A stretch of DNA of 64,000 nucleotides from assembly GCA_963759115.1 (NCBI GenBank), contig CAVWXT010000005.1, positions 930,001 to 994,000 on the forward strand. Direction: 5' to 3'. The DNA is from CAVWXT01 sp963759115. Lineage in GTDB: Bacteria; Planctomycetota; Planctomycetia; Pirellulales; Thermoguttaceae. A program made the translations under genes and the position numbers. The notes below the pieces were generated by a model. The model searched no databases. It had not been told where the DNA came from and was given only the letters and a program-made list of their open reading frames with translations. Shown here one piece after another: positions 9,343 to 19,306 of this stretch (within the stretch, counting starts at the first letter, position 1; every line of letters begins with the position of its first letter).

Positions 9343-10599
9343 TAAGCGAGACCGGCTTGTCGACAAACTCCTCTCGACATCGGCCGGCACAAAGAAGCGG
9401 AGTCTTGACAGCATTCTGGGTCTTTGGCTGTTTGAGAAACAGGAGCGGACGAAAGAGTTGCATCCCATCCACGAAAACCTCGAAGTGATCGCCTCTCCGC
9501 AGGTTCGGCGATCTCAAATTGAGAACCGTTCGCAGCGACTCACCCTTCTTAGGTTTGAGCAACTCAGCTTGCCCACGAGTCCGGTTCTCCAATTGGTAGG
9601 GGAGAAATTCGCCATTCGCAGCAAGATCGAAGGGATGTCCCTGCAGGTAATCCAGCGGTGCCGCCAGACCCAGAGTCCAAAGTGTTTGCAGATACCGGTC
9701 ACAGACGGCCTCAAGGTCCACAAGATCTTTGTCCGTTCCAGCCAACCCGCGCACAGCCGCCACAAGCTTCTCAAACCTTGCCCGCGGCTTGTCCTTTTCG
9801 GTCCAGGGAAGACGTGGTTCAACTGAAAAGACCTCGGGATCTTTGGGATCCATCCGGCCAATGTGAAAATCCGGTGTGCGAGTCAGAACCTTGCCTTCAG
9901 TCTCTTTCTCAAAGTCAATCTTTGCCCACAGGTCGAGACTGGCAAGTTCAGCTTGCGTTCGCGGCAGAAGTTCAAGTAGCTTAACCTCAGTTCCTTGGGA
10001 CTCGATATCCGCGGCGCGTTCAGTCCAAATTTGAGCGTGCCCCGTCGTAATTTCGTGATGACCTCCACGTTCCGTGTTGGGCGGGTTGTGTTCTTGATCC
10101 ACTGGGCCAAGCGTAATATCAGCTACAGTTCGAAACCGGTCTCCACGTGTCTTCGTGATCATTAAGAAGTGATGCGTAAACTGAGCTACAGAGAACAGGC
10201 CGATGCCGAGTTTTCCTATAAGTTGGCGTCCCCCGGGACTTCGTGTGGGATCATCCCTTGTCGTGACAAGGAGATCAGCGCCTTCGCTCGTGCGTTTGGG
10301 ACTACCTCCGATGTGCTCAACCAAGTGCTGCAACGATTCCGGCGTGAGCCCAAGCCCGTTGTCACGGATACTGATCACGGAGAAACGCGGCGCATCGGTT
10401 AGAATAATTACCTCCGTCGCATCCGCATCGTATGCGTTTGAAATGAGTTCACGAAGCGCGGATGCAGGTTGCCGGTAAATCCCGTCAGTGATGCGAGCCA
10501 AGACTCGCTGGTCAGTCTTCAGGGGCGTCTGAACGGGCGTGCGAGTTGTCTTCGTGGCGCGTATCTTGTCTGCCAGCGAACTCCCGTTGGTCGTTTTAC

Positions 10600-11605
10600 T
10601 CATGAGACTTGAACTCCCGTCAGGTCGGCCAGCACGTGCAACACCGCGCGCCAGCGGCGGTGGAACCGCATTAGTCACTTGCTCCATTTGGTTTGCAAAG
10701 GAGCCGTAGACTCGGAAAGTGTCAGGAAATCCTTGCAGCCGCGCGGCCTCACGCACCGTAATGCTGCGTGGCTCTGCGAAGTGGGCGGGCGGTGCGCGGT
10801 GGCCCGAGAACAGCGTATTGGATGGCCGCGACGGATGCAGGCGGCGATAGGACATGGGCCCGGTGCCTGGTTCCAATGCAGCTATCTTGTCCATAACATG
10901 CTTCGAGTGTCGCATGGCGAAATGGTTCGGAATGCCGCCGTAGTCGCAATCGTCGGTATAGTTGTCCGGACGGACCCTTGGCTTTGGCAAACCTTTGAGC
11001 GCTGCGGCAACGTTATTCCTCGGACGCGCTAGCTGTTCCAACCGGTCGGAAATATCCTTTGTAGAGAGTTCACACTGTGAAACCAAAAAAAAGGCGCGCC
11101 GACGCTTTTGAGCGACACCAAACGCGGCGGCATCAACGAGCACATTCTGAACGAAATAGCCAGCACCGTTGAGTATGTCTTCCAGCTTTGCCAACCGGAC
11201 ACCGTATTTGCTGGCAAGCACCGTTGAGACGTTCTCAAGCAGTGCGCAGTGCGGTTTCAACTCGACGACCGCCCGTGCGACGGCAAGCAATATCTGATTG
11301 CGGGGGTCTGACGGGCTTCGAGAACCCGCCGCCGAAAAGCCTTGGCAAGGAGGTCCCGACACTATCACAGATGGCGAGGAACGACCGCTCAATGACCGGA
11401 GCAGGCTGGCACAGCGTTTGAGAATCTTGCGAGACCGAACACTGCCCTCAATTGCCTCGGCCGCTGGAAAGTTGTACCCGAACGTCCGAATTGCCGCCTT
11501 GTTGAGGTCCACACCGATCGCGACGCGCATCCCGAGCTCGCTGGCTGCAAGCGAGAGCCCTCCCATGCCGCAACACAAGTCAGCAACCACAGGGCGCACC
11601 TTCAA
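10600..11605 (-). CDS. Dcm-type DNA (cytosine-5) methyltransferase
   Basis: Transfers a methyl group from SAM to C5 of cytosine in DNA. Motifs in order: I DLCCGMGGLS (about residue 9), IV GPPCQGFSAAG with the catalytic Cys (about 85-95), VI LLENVS, VIII QKRRR, IX REAARLQGFPD, X NAVPPPLARGVA. The protein is about 335 aa, usual for the family. The start is unclear: TTG 11605 or GTG 11599, neither with a strong ribosome-binding site. The frame as printed runs on into the ATPase gene as an apparent fusion. Shifting near 10630-10640 gives a normal end, LADLTGVQVS then TGA, overlapping the ATPase ATG. That is typical operon coupling, so I read the fusion as an indel artefact. First gene of the operon. 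Confidence 0.88.
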
Positions 11606-11909
11606 GCGGTTGGCTTTATCGCCCTCTCGCCCCCTCGATCTAGTGGCTTACGGCGTTGACAACATTCTCAATTACTGCCATTGCTTTCACGATGGCACGC
11701 GATTTCCGTCATTGCGGTTATATCGGCAGTGCGACTAGACTTGCACCCGAATTGGCTGGAATTTGGACCGCACGCTAGGGCCACAAGCACCCCTGCTATC
11801 ACCCATTTACCCAATAAACCGAGGGGGTTGTTTGTCTTCACGGCCGACGTCACGCTAAAGCAAAATCCACCACCGCTTCCCCGAACTCAATCCGCGTCGG
11901 GGAGGCCGT
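11606..11909. other. Intergenic region upstream of the dcm operon
   Basis: About 300 bases between the dcm start and the end of the TrpB-like gene. It should contain the operon promoter for minus-strand transcription. A 61-codon minus-strand frame with a hydrophobic stretch ending in ALACG (GTG start 11853) is the only candidate gene. It lacks a ribosome-binding site and I do not call it. Confidence 0.3.
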
Positions 11910-13266
11910 CTACCCCACCACCGGCAACTCCGCAATCGCCTTTTCGATCTTGTCTTGCGGATAGGCGTAGTCCTCCAGCTTGTTGCTCAAGAACCGGTCG
12001 TAGGAGCCCATGTCGCACAGTCCGTGGCCGCTTAGGTTGAAGAGGATGCACTTTTCTTCGCCGGTCTCCGCGGCAGCGGATGGCTTCGTTGATTGCGCCG
12101 CGGATGGCGTGGGACGATTCGGGGGCGGGAATGGTCCCCTCGGTGGCGGCGAAGAGCTTGGCCGCCTCAAAACACTCGACCTGATGAAAGGCCGCCGCCT
12201 CGATCAGCCCCAGCGAGGCCCCCAGGCTGACCATCGGGGCCATGCCGTGATAACGCAGCCCGCCGGCGTGAATGTCCGGCGGCATGAAGCTGTGGCCCAG
12301 CGTGAACATCTTGATCAGCGGCGTCAGCTTGGTCGTATCGCCGAAGTCGTAGCGGTACTGGCCGCGGCTCATCGACGGGCAGGAGTGCGGCTCGCAGGCC
12401 ACGAAGCGGATGTTCTTGCCGGCGATCTTGTGACGCAAGAAGGGGAAGGCCAGGCCGGCGAAATTGCTGCCGCCGCCCACGCAACCCATCACCACGTCGG
12501 GGTAGTCCTCGAAGAGCTTCATCTGCTTCTCGGCCTCCAGGCCGATCACGCTCTGGTGCAGCATGACGTGGTTCAGCACGCTGCCGAGCGCGTACTTCGT
12601 ATTCTCGCTGGTCACCGCCGCCTCGACCGCCTCGCTGATGGCCATTCCCAAGCTGCCGTGCGACTCGGGATTGGCGGCCAGCAATTGCCGGCCGGCGTTG
12701 GTCTGATCGGACGGGCTGGGGATCACCTCGGCGCCCCAGATGTGCATCATCGAGCGGCGGTACGGCTTCTGATGATAGCTCACCTTGACCATGAACACCT
12801 TGCAGTGCATGTCGAAGAAAGAGCAGGCGAACGCCAGCGACGAGCCCCACTGGCCGGCCCCGGTTTCGGTGGCCAGGTGATTGATGCCTTCGATCTTGTT
12901 GTAGTACGCCTGGGGAACGGCCGTATTGGGTTTGTGGCTGCCCGGCGGGCTGTGGCTTTCGTCCTTGAAGTAGATGCGGGCGGGCGTCTTGAGGGCCTTT
13001 TCCAGGTTCGTCGCCCGCACCAGCGGCGAGGGCCGCCAGATCGCGTACACCTTCCGCACCGCGTCGGGAATCTCGATCCACCGTTCCTGGCTCACCTCCT
13101 GGGCGATCAGCGCCTTGGCGAAGATCGGCTCCAAGTCGGCCGGCCCGATGGGTTGCATCGTGCCGGGGTGCAGCGGCGGCGGCACCGGCTTGGGCAGGTC
13201 GGCTTGCAGGTTGTACCACGCGGTCGGTATCTCTTTTTCACTTAAGAAGACTCGTTTGCAGTCCAT
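11910..13266 (-). CDS. trpB: TrpB2-type tryptophan synthase beta chain (frameshifted near the C-terminus)
   Basis: A PLP enzyme of the TrpB2 subfamily, which joins indole and serine to make tryptophan. Start ATG 13266 follows GAGGA. The N-terminal extension and YFKDESHSPPGSHKPNTA, with the PLP lysine in SHKPN, mark the TrpB2 branch. The phosphate-binding GCVGGGSNFAG is intact. The frame breaks near 12080, after SSHAIRGAINEAI. The true C-terminus (EKCILFNLSGHGLCDMGSYD to IAELPVVG) lies in another frame ending at 11910. A single base restores about 452 residues. No trpA or other trp genes are adjacent. TrpB2 copies standing alone often serve as an indole salvage enzyme, so this role is inference. 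Confidence 0.88.
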
Positions 13267-13653
13267 AGCACATCCTCATTCGAGCAAGGAACGGTAGGTA
13301 GGGTGGCACACGCGACGCGATGTCGCACCGCGAAGCTCCGCCAGCCGGGAAATCGCCGTGCAGAACCCTCAGTTTAATTACCGGCCGGGGGCCTGTCGAG
13401 CGGCGTCCAGGCGAGTGTCGTACGCAAGAACCGTGGCCGCGCTCGTACTGCATTTTTCGCGGCACCTCTTATCGATCACAAAAATCAGGGCAACGGACAA
13501 CCAAGGAACTGCGTTTTTGCGGCAACGGCTTGCGTCAAACGGACCGAATTCCACATCTAATGCCTCCCAAGTAGGGGAACTCGCAGAATTCGATCTGACG
13601 AGGTGTGGCCGGATGCGGCAGCGTTGCCGGTTCACCGGGATGGCAGTGCGCCT
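13267..13653. other. Intergenic region, no gene seen
   Basis: A 387-base gap between two minus-strand genes. It contains an imperfect palindromic stretch around 13302-13330 (GGTGGCACACGCGACGCGAT and following). Frames on both strands are short and composition-driven. The ribosome-binding site for the gene at 13266 (GAGGATG) is at its left edge. Confidence 0.35.
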
Positions 13654-14879
13654 TCATCCCCGCGCCGGCCGGGCATACTGCGGGATTTTCAGCTTCGCGC
13701 CGCCGTGTACGGCCGACTGATGAGCGACCACCCCTGCCACGGTCATGTTGAGCGCCGCGACAACGTCGACCAGGGGCTCGCGGTTGGCCAGGATCGCCGT
13801 GACGAACTCGTCGGCCAGAAAGCCGTGCGAGCCGCCGTGGCCGCCCGGATGCACGGTCGGCGGCAGCGGCGGGCGACTGAGCGAAGGCAACTTCTCGTCC
13901 AGCCCCGAATAGTTCATTCCCGTCATCGACCCGCGTTGCCCACGCACGCGGCCCGTCTCCGATTCCTTGCTGACGGTGTCCCAACTCTCAACCATCCGCG
14001 CCATCCCGCCTTCGCTGGTGCGTAAGAGAGCGATCTCGGTGCCGAACGGGTTCTTATACGCGTTGTTCGCGGGCTGAAGGTGCTCGATCACGCTGGGCAT
14101 TCCCAGGCATTCCACTTCGGTGAAACTGCCGCCGGTCACGCACACGTAATAGGCGTTGGCGTGGGTCGGATACCACTGCGGCGGAAGCCCCACCCGCCAA
14201 TCGCGAAACGAGGCGATCGGCGTGGCCATGTAATGGAAGTACTCGCCCTCGGTGTAGACGAGTTTGCCGAATCCGCCTGCCCGATAGATCTGCCGCATGG
14301 CGTAGCAGTCTTCATGGAAGGCCGACGTCTCGAACATCATGTATTTCAGACCGCTCGCCTTGACCGCCTCCAGCAGTCGGTCGGCGTCTTCGAGCGATCC
14401 GAAGACGGCCGGCACGGCACAGGCCACGTGCTTGCCGTGCTTGAGGACGTCGAGGCAGTGTTTGACGTGGCTGGGAGCGTCCGTCGCCACGAACACGGCT
14501 TCCAGCGTGTTGTCCTTGACCAACTCTTCCAACGAAGGATACGTCTTCTCGCACCGGCAGGCCTTGGCCAACTCGCGGCACCGTTCGGGAATCAGGTCGC
14601 TCACGGCCCCCACCGCGACGTTGGGGTGATCTTGGAAACTGAATTGGGCGCCGAACTGGCAGACGCCGTAGCCGACAATGCCGACGCGGATCTTCCGATC
14701 GGAAACCGGTTGCCAGACGCCCTTGGGCGCTCCGAAGTCTTCACGCCTTCGGCCCCCAGAATCTTCTCGCCGGGCCCCGGGGCGGCGGCAGCGCTGGCCA
14801 ACCGGTCGGCCGCGATCACTCCCAGTGAACCGAGGCCGACATTCCGCAGGAACCGCCGACGCGAGGTGGGGTCGATCAT
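13654..14879 (-). CDS. Tat-exported Gfo/Idh/MocA-family oxidoreductase (frameshifted)
   Basis: An NAD(P)-dependent sugar or inositol dehydrogenase-like protein, exported by Tat. Start ATG 14879; the twin-arginine signal RRRFLRNVGLGSLGVIAADR is followed by an Ala-rich cleavage region. The Rossmann motif IRVGIVGYGVCQFGAQF lies in a second frame, with the break near 14735. From about 14610 the rest is one frame to 13654. The usual catalytic EKP after GKHV is replaced by GKHVACAVPAV, so the key lysine seems absent. The C-terminal domain has FGKLVYTEGEYFHYM and a histidine-rich HPGGHGGSHGF. Such exported Gfo/Idh proteins are very numerous in planctomycetes; the substrate is unknown. Confidence 0.82.
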
Positions 14880-15027
14880 GGCAGGTGCCTTCAAGTCACG
14901 GATTCGAGTCAGCACGGCCCGATAATAACGGGTTCGGTGTCGTCTGAAAAGCCGCACCAAGGAGAGTGACGACTCCAGACGCGGGATTTCGCCCGTTGTT
15001 TGCCGTTTCGGCGTTCGCAGTATGCTC

Positions 15028-15055
15028 TTGACCTGCCCCGGCGAGATGGTATGAT
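15028..15055 (+). promoter_or_regulatory. Candidate sigma-70-type promoter for csrA
   Basis: TTGACC at 15028-15033 and TATGAT at 15050-15055 are separated by 16 bases. They lie about 115 bases upstream of the csrA start, in the gap after a divergent gene. Both hexamers match the consensus at five of six positions. The leader between the promoter and csrA could itself be a CsrA target; I see no experimental support. Confidence 0.5.
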
Positions 15056-15170
15056 CTTGTTTATACCAGGCCGACTTGGCTAAAAGCGCGGGGAAATGGG
15101 CCACCCGTGTGGGGCAATTACATCGAGATCTTCTTTTCTAAGGGCGATTCTTTTCAGGGAGGGTGAACCC

Positions 15171-15365
15171 ATGTTGGTCCTCAGTCGTAAACCGGGAGAG
15201 TGCATTCGCATTGGACGGGAAATGGAAGTCACCGTTTTGGAGGTCCGGGGCAAGCACGTAAAGCTCGGCTTCCGCGTGCCTTCCGAGATTCCTGTCCACC
15301 GGGGCGAAGTCTATCAGCGGATTGAACGATGGGCTTCCGCCCTGGAGCGGGCTGAATGTGCATGA
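15171..15365 (+). CDS. csrA: Carbon storage regulator CsrA
   Basis: A small homodimeric RNA-binding protein that blocks or stabilises mRNAs at GGA motifs. ATG 15171 follows a GGGAGGG at 15157-15163. 64 aa. The N-terminal strand MLVLSRKPGECIRIG and the RNA-binding C-terminal region VKLGFRVPSEIPVHRGEVY match the family, with Arg and the VHR motif conserved. The ribosome-binding site itself contains GGGAGGG, close to a CsrA target, so autoregulation is possible. The next gene starts 39 bases downstream and is probably co-transcribed. Confidence 0.95.
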   Translation: MLVLSRKPGECIRIGREMEVTVLEVRGKHVKLGFRVPSEIPVHRGEVYQRIERWASALERAECA

Positions 15366-15404
15366 CGCAATTCAAGTTCCCCCTCTTCACAGGAAAACGA
15401 TGCC

Positions 15405-15826
15405 ATGCCGAGCTACACCGAGGCAAACTGGAACGGACTTCGACTCGTTGCGGAATCGCCGGCATTGGACGATCCGGAATCGCGGATTCGAGCGGCCCTG
15501 GGCCTGAAACGCGGCCCCTTGCCGGGAGTCGGGCAGGGGCGCTCCAAGACTACTACGATTACCTGGCCTCGAAATTGTCGTTTCCCTTTCAGGCCCGGTA
15601 CCCCGAGCCGGTCGGTCTTCACGAGGAGGTGATCCGCACGGTGTCGGTTGTCGGCTTGCTCGATCCGTCAAGGAATCTTGACTGCGAGTCCCTCGGTCTT
15701 GTCTGCATTGCTCGCCGGGGGAGGCAGACGGTCGAATTGTCGCTGGCCGATTTGGAAGTCAACGAAGACGATCCCAACCACGAACTGATCGAAGACTACT
15801 GGTACTGGTTCTGGAACTGGCGGTAG
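15405..15826 (+). CDS. Small acidic protein downstream of csrA (frameshifted)
   Basis: The ATG at 15405 (MPSYTEANWNGLRLVAES) opens 39 bases after csrA. The frame breaks near 15525-15545, where LPGVG gives way to ALQDYYDYLASKLSFPFQAR. The combined protein is about 140 residues. Features: an acidic middle (DLEVNEDDPNHELIEDYW) and a strikingly aromatic end, YWYWFWNWR, with seven aromatic residues in the last nine. It resembles small planctomycete proteins annotated as calcium-binding, but I see no EF-hand, so I leave function open. Co-transcription with csrA is likely; a CsrA-related role is only guilt by association. Confidence 0.65.
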
Positions 15827-16012
15827 GGCGGACACCGATCTGCGCGGCCTGCAACACGCGGCAACTCGCGGCAATCTGCGCAACACGGTACCCCACTAAA
15901 GACGGGGGAGGCGAGGGCTAGATTGACCCGATCCTGAATCTGCATATACTTGTTGCGGACTGTTGCCCTCCGAGCCCCCATCGACGCAACGACGCCAGCC
16001 GAGCGCGACACC

Positions 16013-17648
16013 GTGAAAGCCGCCGAACTACTCGTCCGCTGTCTTGAAAACGAGGGAGTGGAGTTCGTCTTTGGAATCCCGGGTGAAGAGAACCTGGATG
16101 TGATGGACGCGCTCTGGGCAGTTCCATCCGCTTCATCACGACGCGGCACGAACAGGCGGCCGCCTTCATGGCCGACGTTTACGGCCGGCTCACCTGCCGT
16201 GCCGGCGTGTGCCTGGCGACGCTCGGGCCGGGCGCCACCAATCTGGTGACCGGCGTGGCCGACGCCAACATGGATTACGCCCCGATGGTGGCCATCTCCG
16301 GACAGTCGGCAACCACCTTGATGCACAAGGAGAGCCACCAGGTTCTCGATCTCTTGAACCTGTTTCATCCGATCTCGAAATTTGCGCCCAGATCATCGAG
16401 CCGCGGACGGTTCCCGAAGTGGTCCGCAAGGCGTTCAAGCAGGCGCAGAGCGGCCGCTTCGGCGTAAGCTACGTCGATTTTCCCGAGAACGTGGCCAAGA
16501 TGGAGGTGGCCGACGACTTGGCCCCCTTGACAGTGCAACCGCCCGTGCCTCCGGTGCCGGCGGCATCGCAAATCCGCCGCGCGGCGGAGTTGATCTCGCA
16601 GGCCAAGTACCCGATCATCTTGGCCGGCAACGGCATCATTCGGGCGGGCGCGACTTCGGATTTTCTCCGCTTTGTCGAGAGATTGAACATCCCCGTGGCC
16701 ACGACGTTCATGGCGAAAGGAGTAATCCCTTTTTCGCACCGGTTGAGCCTGGGCGTGCTCGGATTGAAGGCCCGCGACCTGGTGATGTGCGGTTTTGAAC
16801 GGGCCGACCTGATTATTACGGTGGGCTACGACATCGTGGAATACAGTCCCCAGCCCTGGAACCCCCAGAAACGGCACCGGATCATCCATATCGGCCCGGT
16901 TCCGGCTGAAGTGGACGAGTACTATGGCTTAGCCGTTGAAGTGCAGGGGCACGTGGGCGCCGCGCTTATGGCCATCGGTGAATTGGCGAAGCCCCTGGAA
17001 GGCTACCCGTCGGCCAACCTTCGGATGGCGATCATCCACGAATTGGCCGAAGTGGCGGAAGACCCCAGTGTGCCGCTCAAACCGCAGCGGATCACGTGGG
17101 ACCTTCGCCGGGCGCTTCCGGCCGATGCCATCATCGTCTGCGACGTGGCGGCGCACAAGGTCTGGATGGCCCGCACGTACCAGGCCGAGCGTCCCAACAC
17201 CTGCATTATCTCCAACGGTTTTGCGGCGATGGGCATCGGGTTGCCCGGCGCCATCGCCGCCAAGCTGGCCTATCCCGACCGCGTGGCGATGACGGTCATC
17301 GGCGACGGCGGCTTTATGATGAATTGCCAGGAGATCGAAACCGCCCTGCGCATCGGCACGCCGATTATCGTGCTCATCTGGCGCGACAATGGCTACGGCC
17401 TGATCGAGTGGCACCAACTGCGACGCTTCGGACGCACCAGCCACGTGCAGTTCCAGAACCCCGACTTCGTGAAGTTCGCCGAAAGCTTTGGGGCCAAAGG
17501 CTACCGCGTGGGCGCGGCCGACGAACTGATACCGATCGTCAGGCAGGCCATCGCCGACAACACGGTGGTGGTGATCGATTGCCCCGTCGATTACTCCGAG
17601 AACCTCAAGCTGACGGAGCAGTTGAGCAAGATGGTGTGCCCGGTGTGA
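16013..17648 (+). CDS. Thiamine-diphosphate enzyme, acetolactate-synthase type (two frameshifts)
   Basis: A ThDP-dependent decarboxylase/carboligase resembling acetolactate synthase large subunit; the likely reaction is condensation of two pyruvates. The GTG at 16013 (VKAAELLVRCLENEGV) is the most natural start. The frame breaks twice: near 16125, where one C would restore DALLGSSIRFITTRHEQAAA, and near 16378, where a T would restore HPISKFCAQIIEP. The catalytic Glu region is FGIPGEENLDV and the ThDP-binding GDG-(X)n-N is GDGGFMMNCQEI followed by DNGYG. About 545 residues, a normal length. No regulatory small subunit is adjacent, which suggests a catabolic or stand-alone enzyme. The aldehyde dehydrogenase next door may share a pathway. 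Confidence 0.85.
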
Positions 17649-17651
17649 GAT

Positions 17652-17826
17652 GTAGTCCCCTCTCTCTTTGGGAGAGGGCTAGGGTGAGGGCCGTTCGGCG
17701 AGGGATGAAGGATAACGGATGAGGGATCAGAGTTGAAAGACGAGGAATGAGTAGGGTGGATAGCACGAAACACCCTCACCCCCTGCCCCTCTCCGGGCAC
17801 CGACCGAAGGTTGGTCGGGACAGGGG
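17652..17826. repeat. MITE-like inverted repeat between two metabolic genes
   Basis: The gap contains GGGAGAGGGCTAGGGTGAGG near 17670-17690. An imperfect reverse complement (CCCTCACCCCCTGCCCCTCT) lies near 17772-17791. A further hairpin (CGACCGAAGGTTGGTCG) sits at about 17802-17818. There is no coding capacity, so it looks like a small non-autonomous palindromic repeat. Confidence 0.45.
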
Positions 17827-17846
17827 AGAAATAGGAGACCGCGACC

Positions 17847-19284
17847 GTGATCGAGCATTTCCCGCTGATGATTCCCGGCGCGTGCGCCGTCCCGCCAAAC
17901 GCCGAAGTCTGCTCCCCCTTCGACGGCTCGCGGTTGGCTACGGTCGAACAGGTGGACCGTAGCGGCATCGAGCGGGCACTGGCCACCGCCGACGAGCTGT
18001 TCCGCAACCGCGACGGCTGGCTGAGTCCCGCCAAACGCATCGCCATCTTGCGCCAGGCTGCCGCCATCGTGCAACGACGCCGCAAGGATCTCGCCCTCCA
18101 GGCCGCTCGCGAAGGGGGCAAGCCCTTGACCGATTCGCTGGTGGAAGTGGACCGGGCGATCGACGGCGTCGGCCTGTGCGCCGAGCACTTGCGGGCCCAG
18201 GCGGGAAGCGAGATCCCCATGAATCGCAACGCGGCCTCGGCCGGACGCCTCGCCCTTACGCAATATGAGCCCATCGGCGTCGTGTTGGCCTTCAGCGCGT
18301 TCAACCATCCCCTGAACATGATCGTACACCAGGTTGGCCCGGCGGTGGCGGCCGGTTGTCCGGTGATCGTGAAACCGGCGGCCGCGGCGCCGCTGAGTTG
18401 CCTGCGGTTTGTGGCGATTCTGCGCGAAGCCGGCCTGCCCGATGCGTGGTGCCAACCGCTCCTGGCGGCCGACCATCAGCTCCACGTGGAAATGGTGGCC
18501 GACTGCCGCGTGGGCTACTTCAGCTTCGTCGGCAGCGGCAAAGTGGGGTGGATGCTCCGCTCCCATTTGGCGCCGGCGCGCGGTGCGGGCTGGAGCACGG
18601 CGGCGTGGCGCCGGTCGTCGTTGCCGCCGACGCCGACTTGGATCAGGCCCTGCCGCTGTTGGCCAAGGGCGGTTTCTATCACGCCGGGCAGGTCTGCGTG
18701 TCGGTGCAGCGGATCTTTGCCGAGCGACCGATTGCCCGGCCGCTGGCCGAGCGTCTCGCCGAGCTGGCCAAGGCCTTGAAGGTGGGCGATCCTGCGCTGC
18801 CGGAAACCGAAGTGGGGCCATTGATTCGTCGCCGGGAAGTCGAGCGCGTCGACGAGTGGGTGCGGGAGGCGGTCGAGCGAGGAGGAAAGCTGCTGTGCGG
18901 CGGCCGGGCGCTCTCCGCCAGTTGTTATGCGCCGACCGTGCTGTTGGACCCGCCCGACGACACCCGCGTGATGACCCACGAAGTGTTTGGCCCGGTGGTT
19001 TGCGTGGCCTCCAGCGACAATGTCGACGATGCGATCGCCAGGGCCAATTCCGCGCCCTACGTGTTTCAGGCGGCCGTCTTCACGCGCGACCTCGATCGGC
19101 GCTGCGTTGCTGCCGCCGCCTGAACGCCGCGACGGTGATGGTGAACGACCACACGGCCTTCCGAGTCGACTGGATGCCCTTCGGCGGTTTGAGGGAGTCG
19201 GGCTTGGGCGTCGGCGGCATCCCCTATACAATGGAGGAGATGCAGATCAAGAAGCTGATCGTGATCCGGTCCAAGGAGTTGTAA
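17847..19284 (+). CDS. NAD(P)-dependent aldehyde dehydrogenase (two frameshifts)
   Basis: Oxidises an aldehyde to the acid. GTG 17847 has AGGAG about 10 bases upstream. The cofactor-binding stretch VVLAFSAFNHPLNMIVHQVG and lysine in VIVKPAAAAPLS are visible. The general-base Glu is in LEHGGVAPVVVAADAD (His where most enzymes have Leu) and the catalytic Cys in HAGQVCVSVQRIF. Frames change near 18585, where one missing G in a G-run restores HLAPGARCGLEHGG. They change again near 19118, before LNAATVMVNDHTAFRVDWMP. The restored length is about 479 aa, as expected. The substrate cannot be predicted. It follows a TPP enzyme on the same strand and may act on its product. Confidence 0.87.
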
Positions 19285-19306
19285 CAGAGCAGTACGGTTT
19301 GGAAGC

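Larger units (their letters stand above)
7297..10603 (-). pseudogene. MORC/MutL-like GHKL ATPase, interrupted by an ISAzo13-like element
   Basis: A GHKL (Bergerat-fold) ATPase, expected to dimerise on ATP and clamp or remodel DNA. N-box ALRELISNAYDADA (about residues 49-62; Glu52 and Asn56), DNGLG (81-85) and the lid motif GKLGIG (130-135) are all present. The gene runs 10603 to 9343, is cut by the IS at 7998-9342, and resumes to 7297. Removing the IS and one TAA copy joins FVDKPVSL to SGGPLEFEAYLFW and leaves 1959 bases, exactly 653 codons with stop. The C-terminal part has a Lys/Glu-rich helical region. The ATG overlaps the expected stop of dcm, and the TGA overlaps the next gene. As it stands the product would be truncated near residue 420, so the system is probably inactive unless the IS excises. 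Confidence 0.85.

Noticed and set aside
9245..11605. A single 786-residue Dcm-ATPase fusion protein
   Set aside because: It depends on one indel near 10635 and on reading through the IS junction; normal stop-start overlap is restored by one base.
11668..11853. 61-codon minus-strand frame with a lipobox-like ALACG
   Set aside because: No ribosome-binding site, a GTG start with no other support, and composition like the surrounding intergenic DNA; kept only as a note.
12010..13245. 411-codon plus-strand frame opposite the TrpB2-like gene
   Set aside because: Antisense to conserved TrpB motifs and without any recognisable protein.
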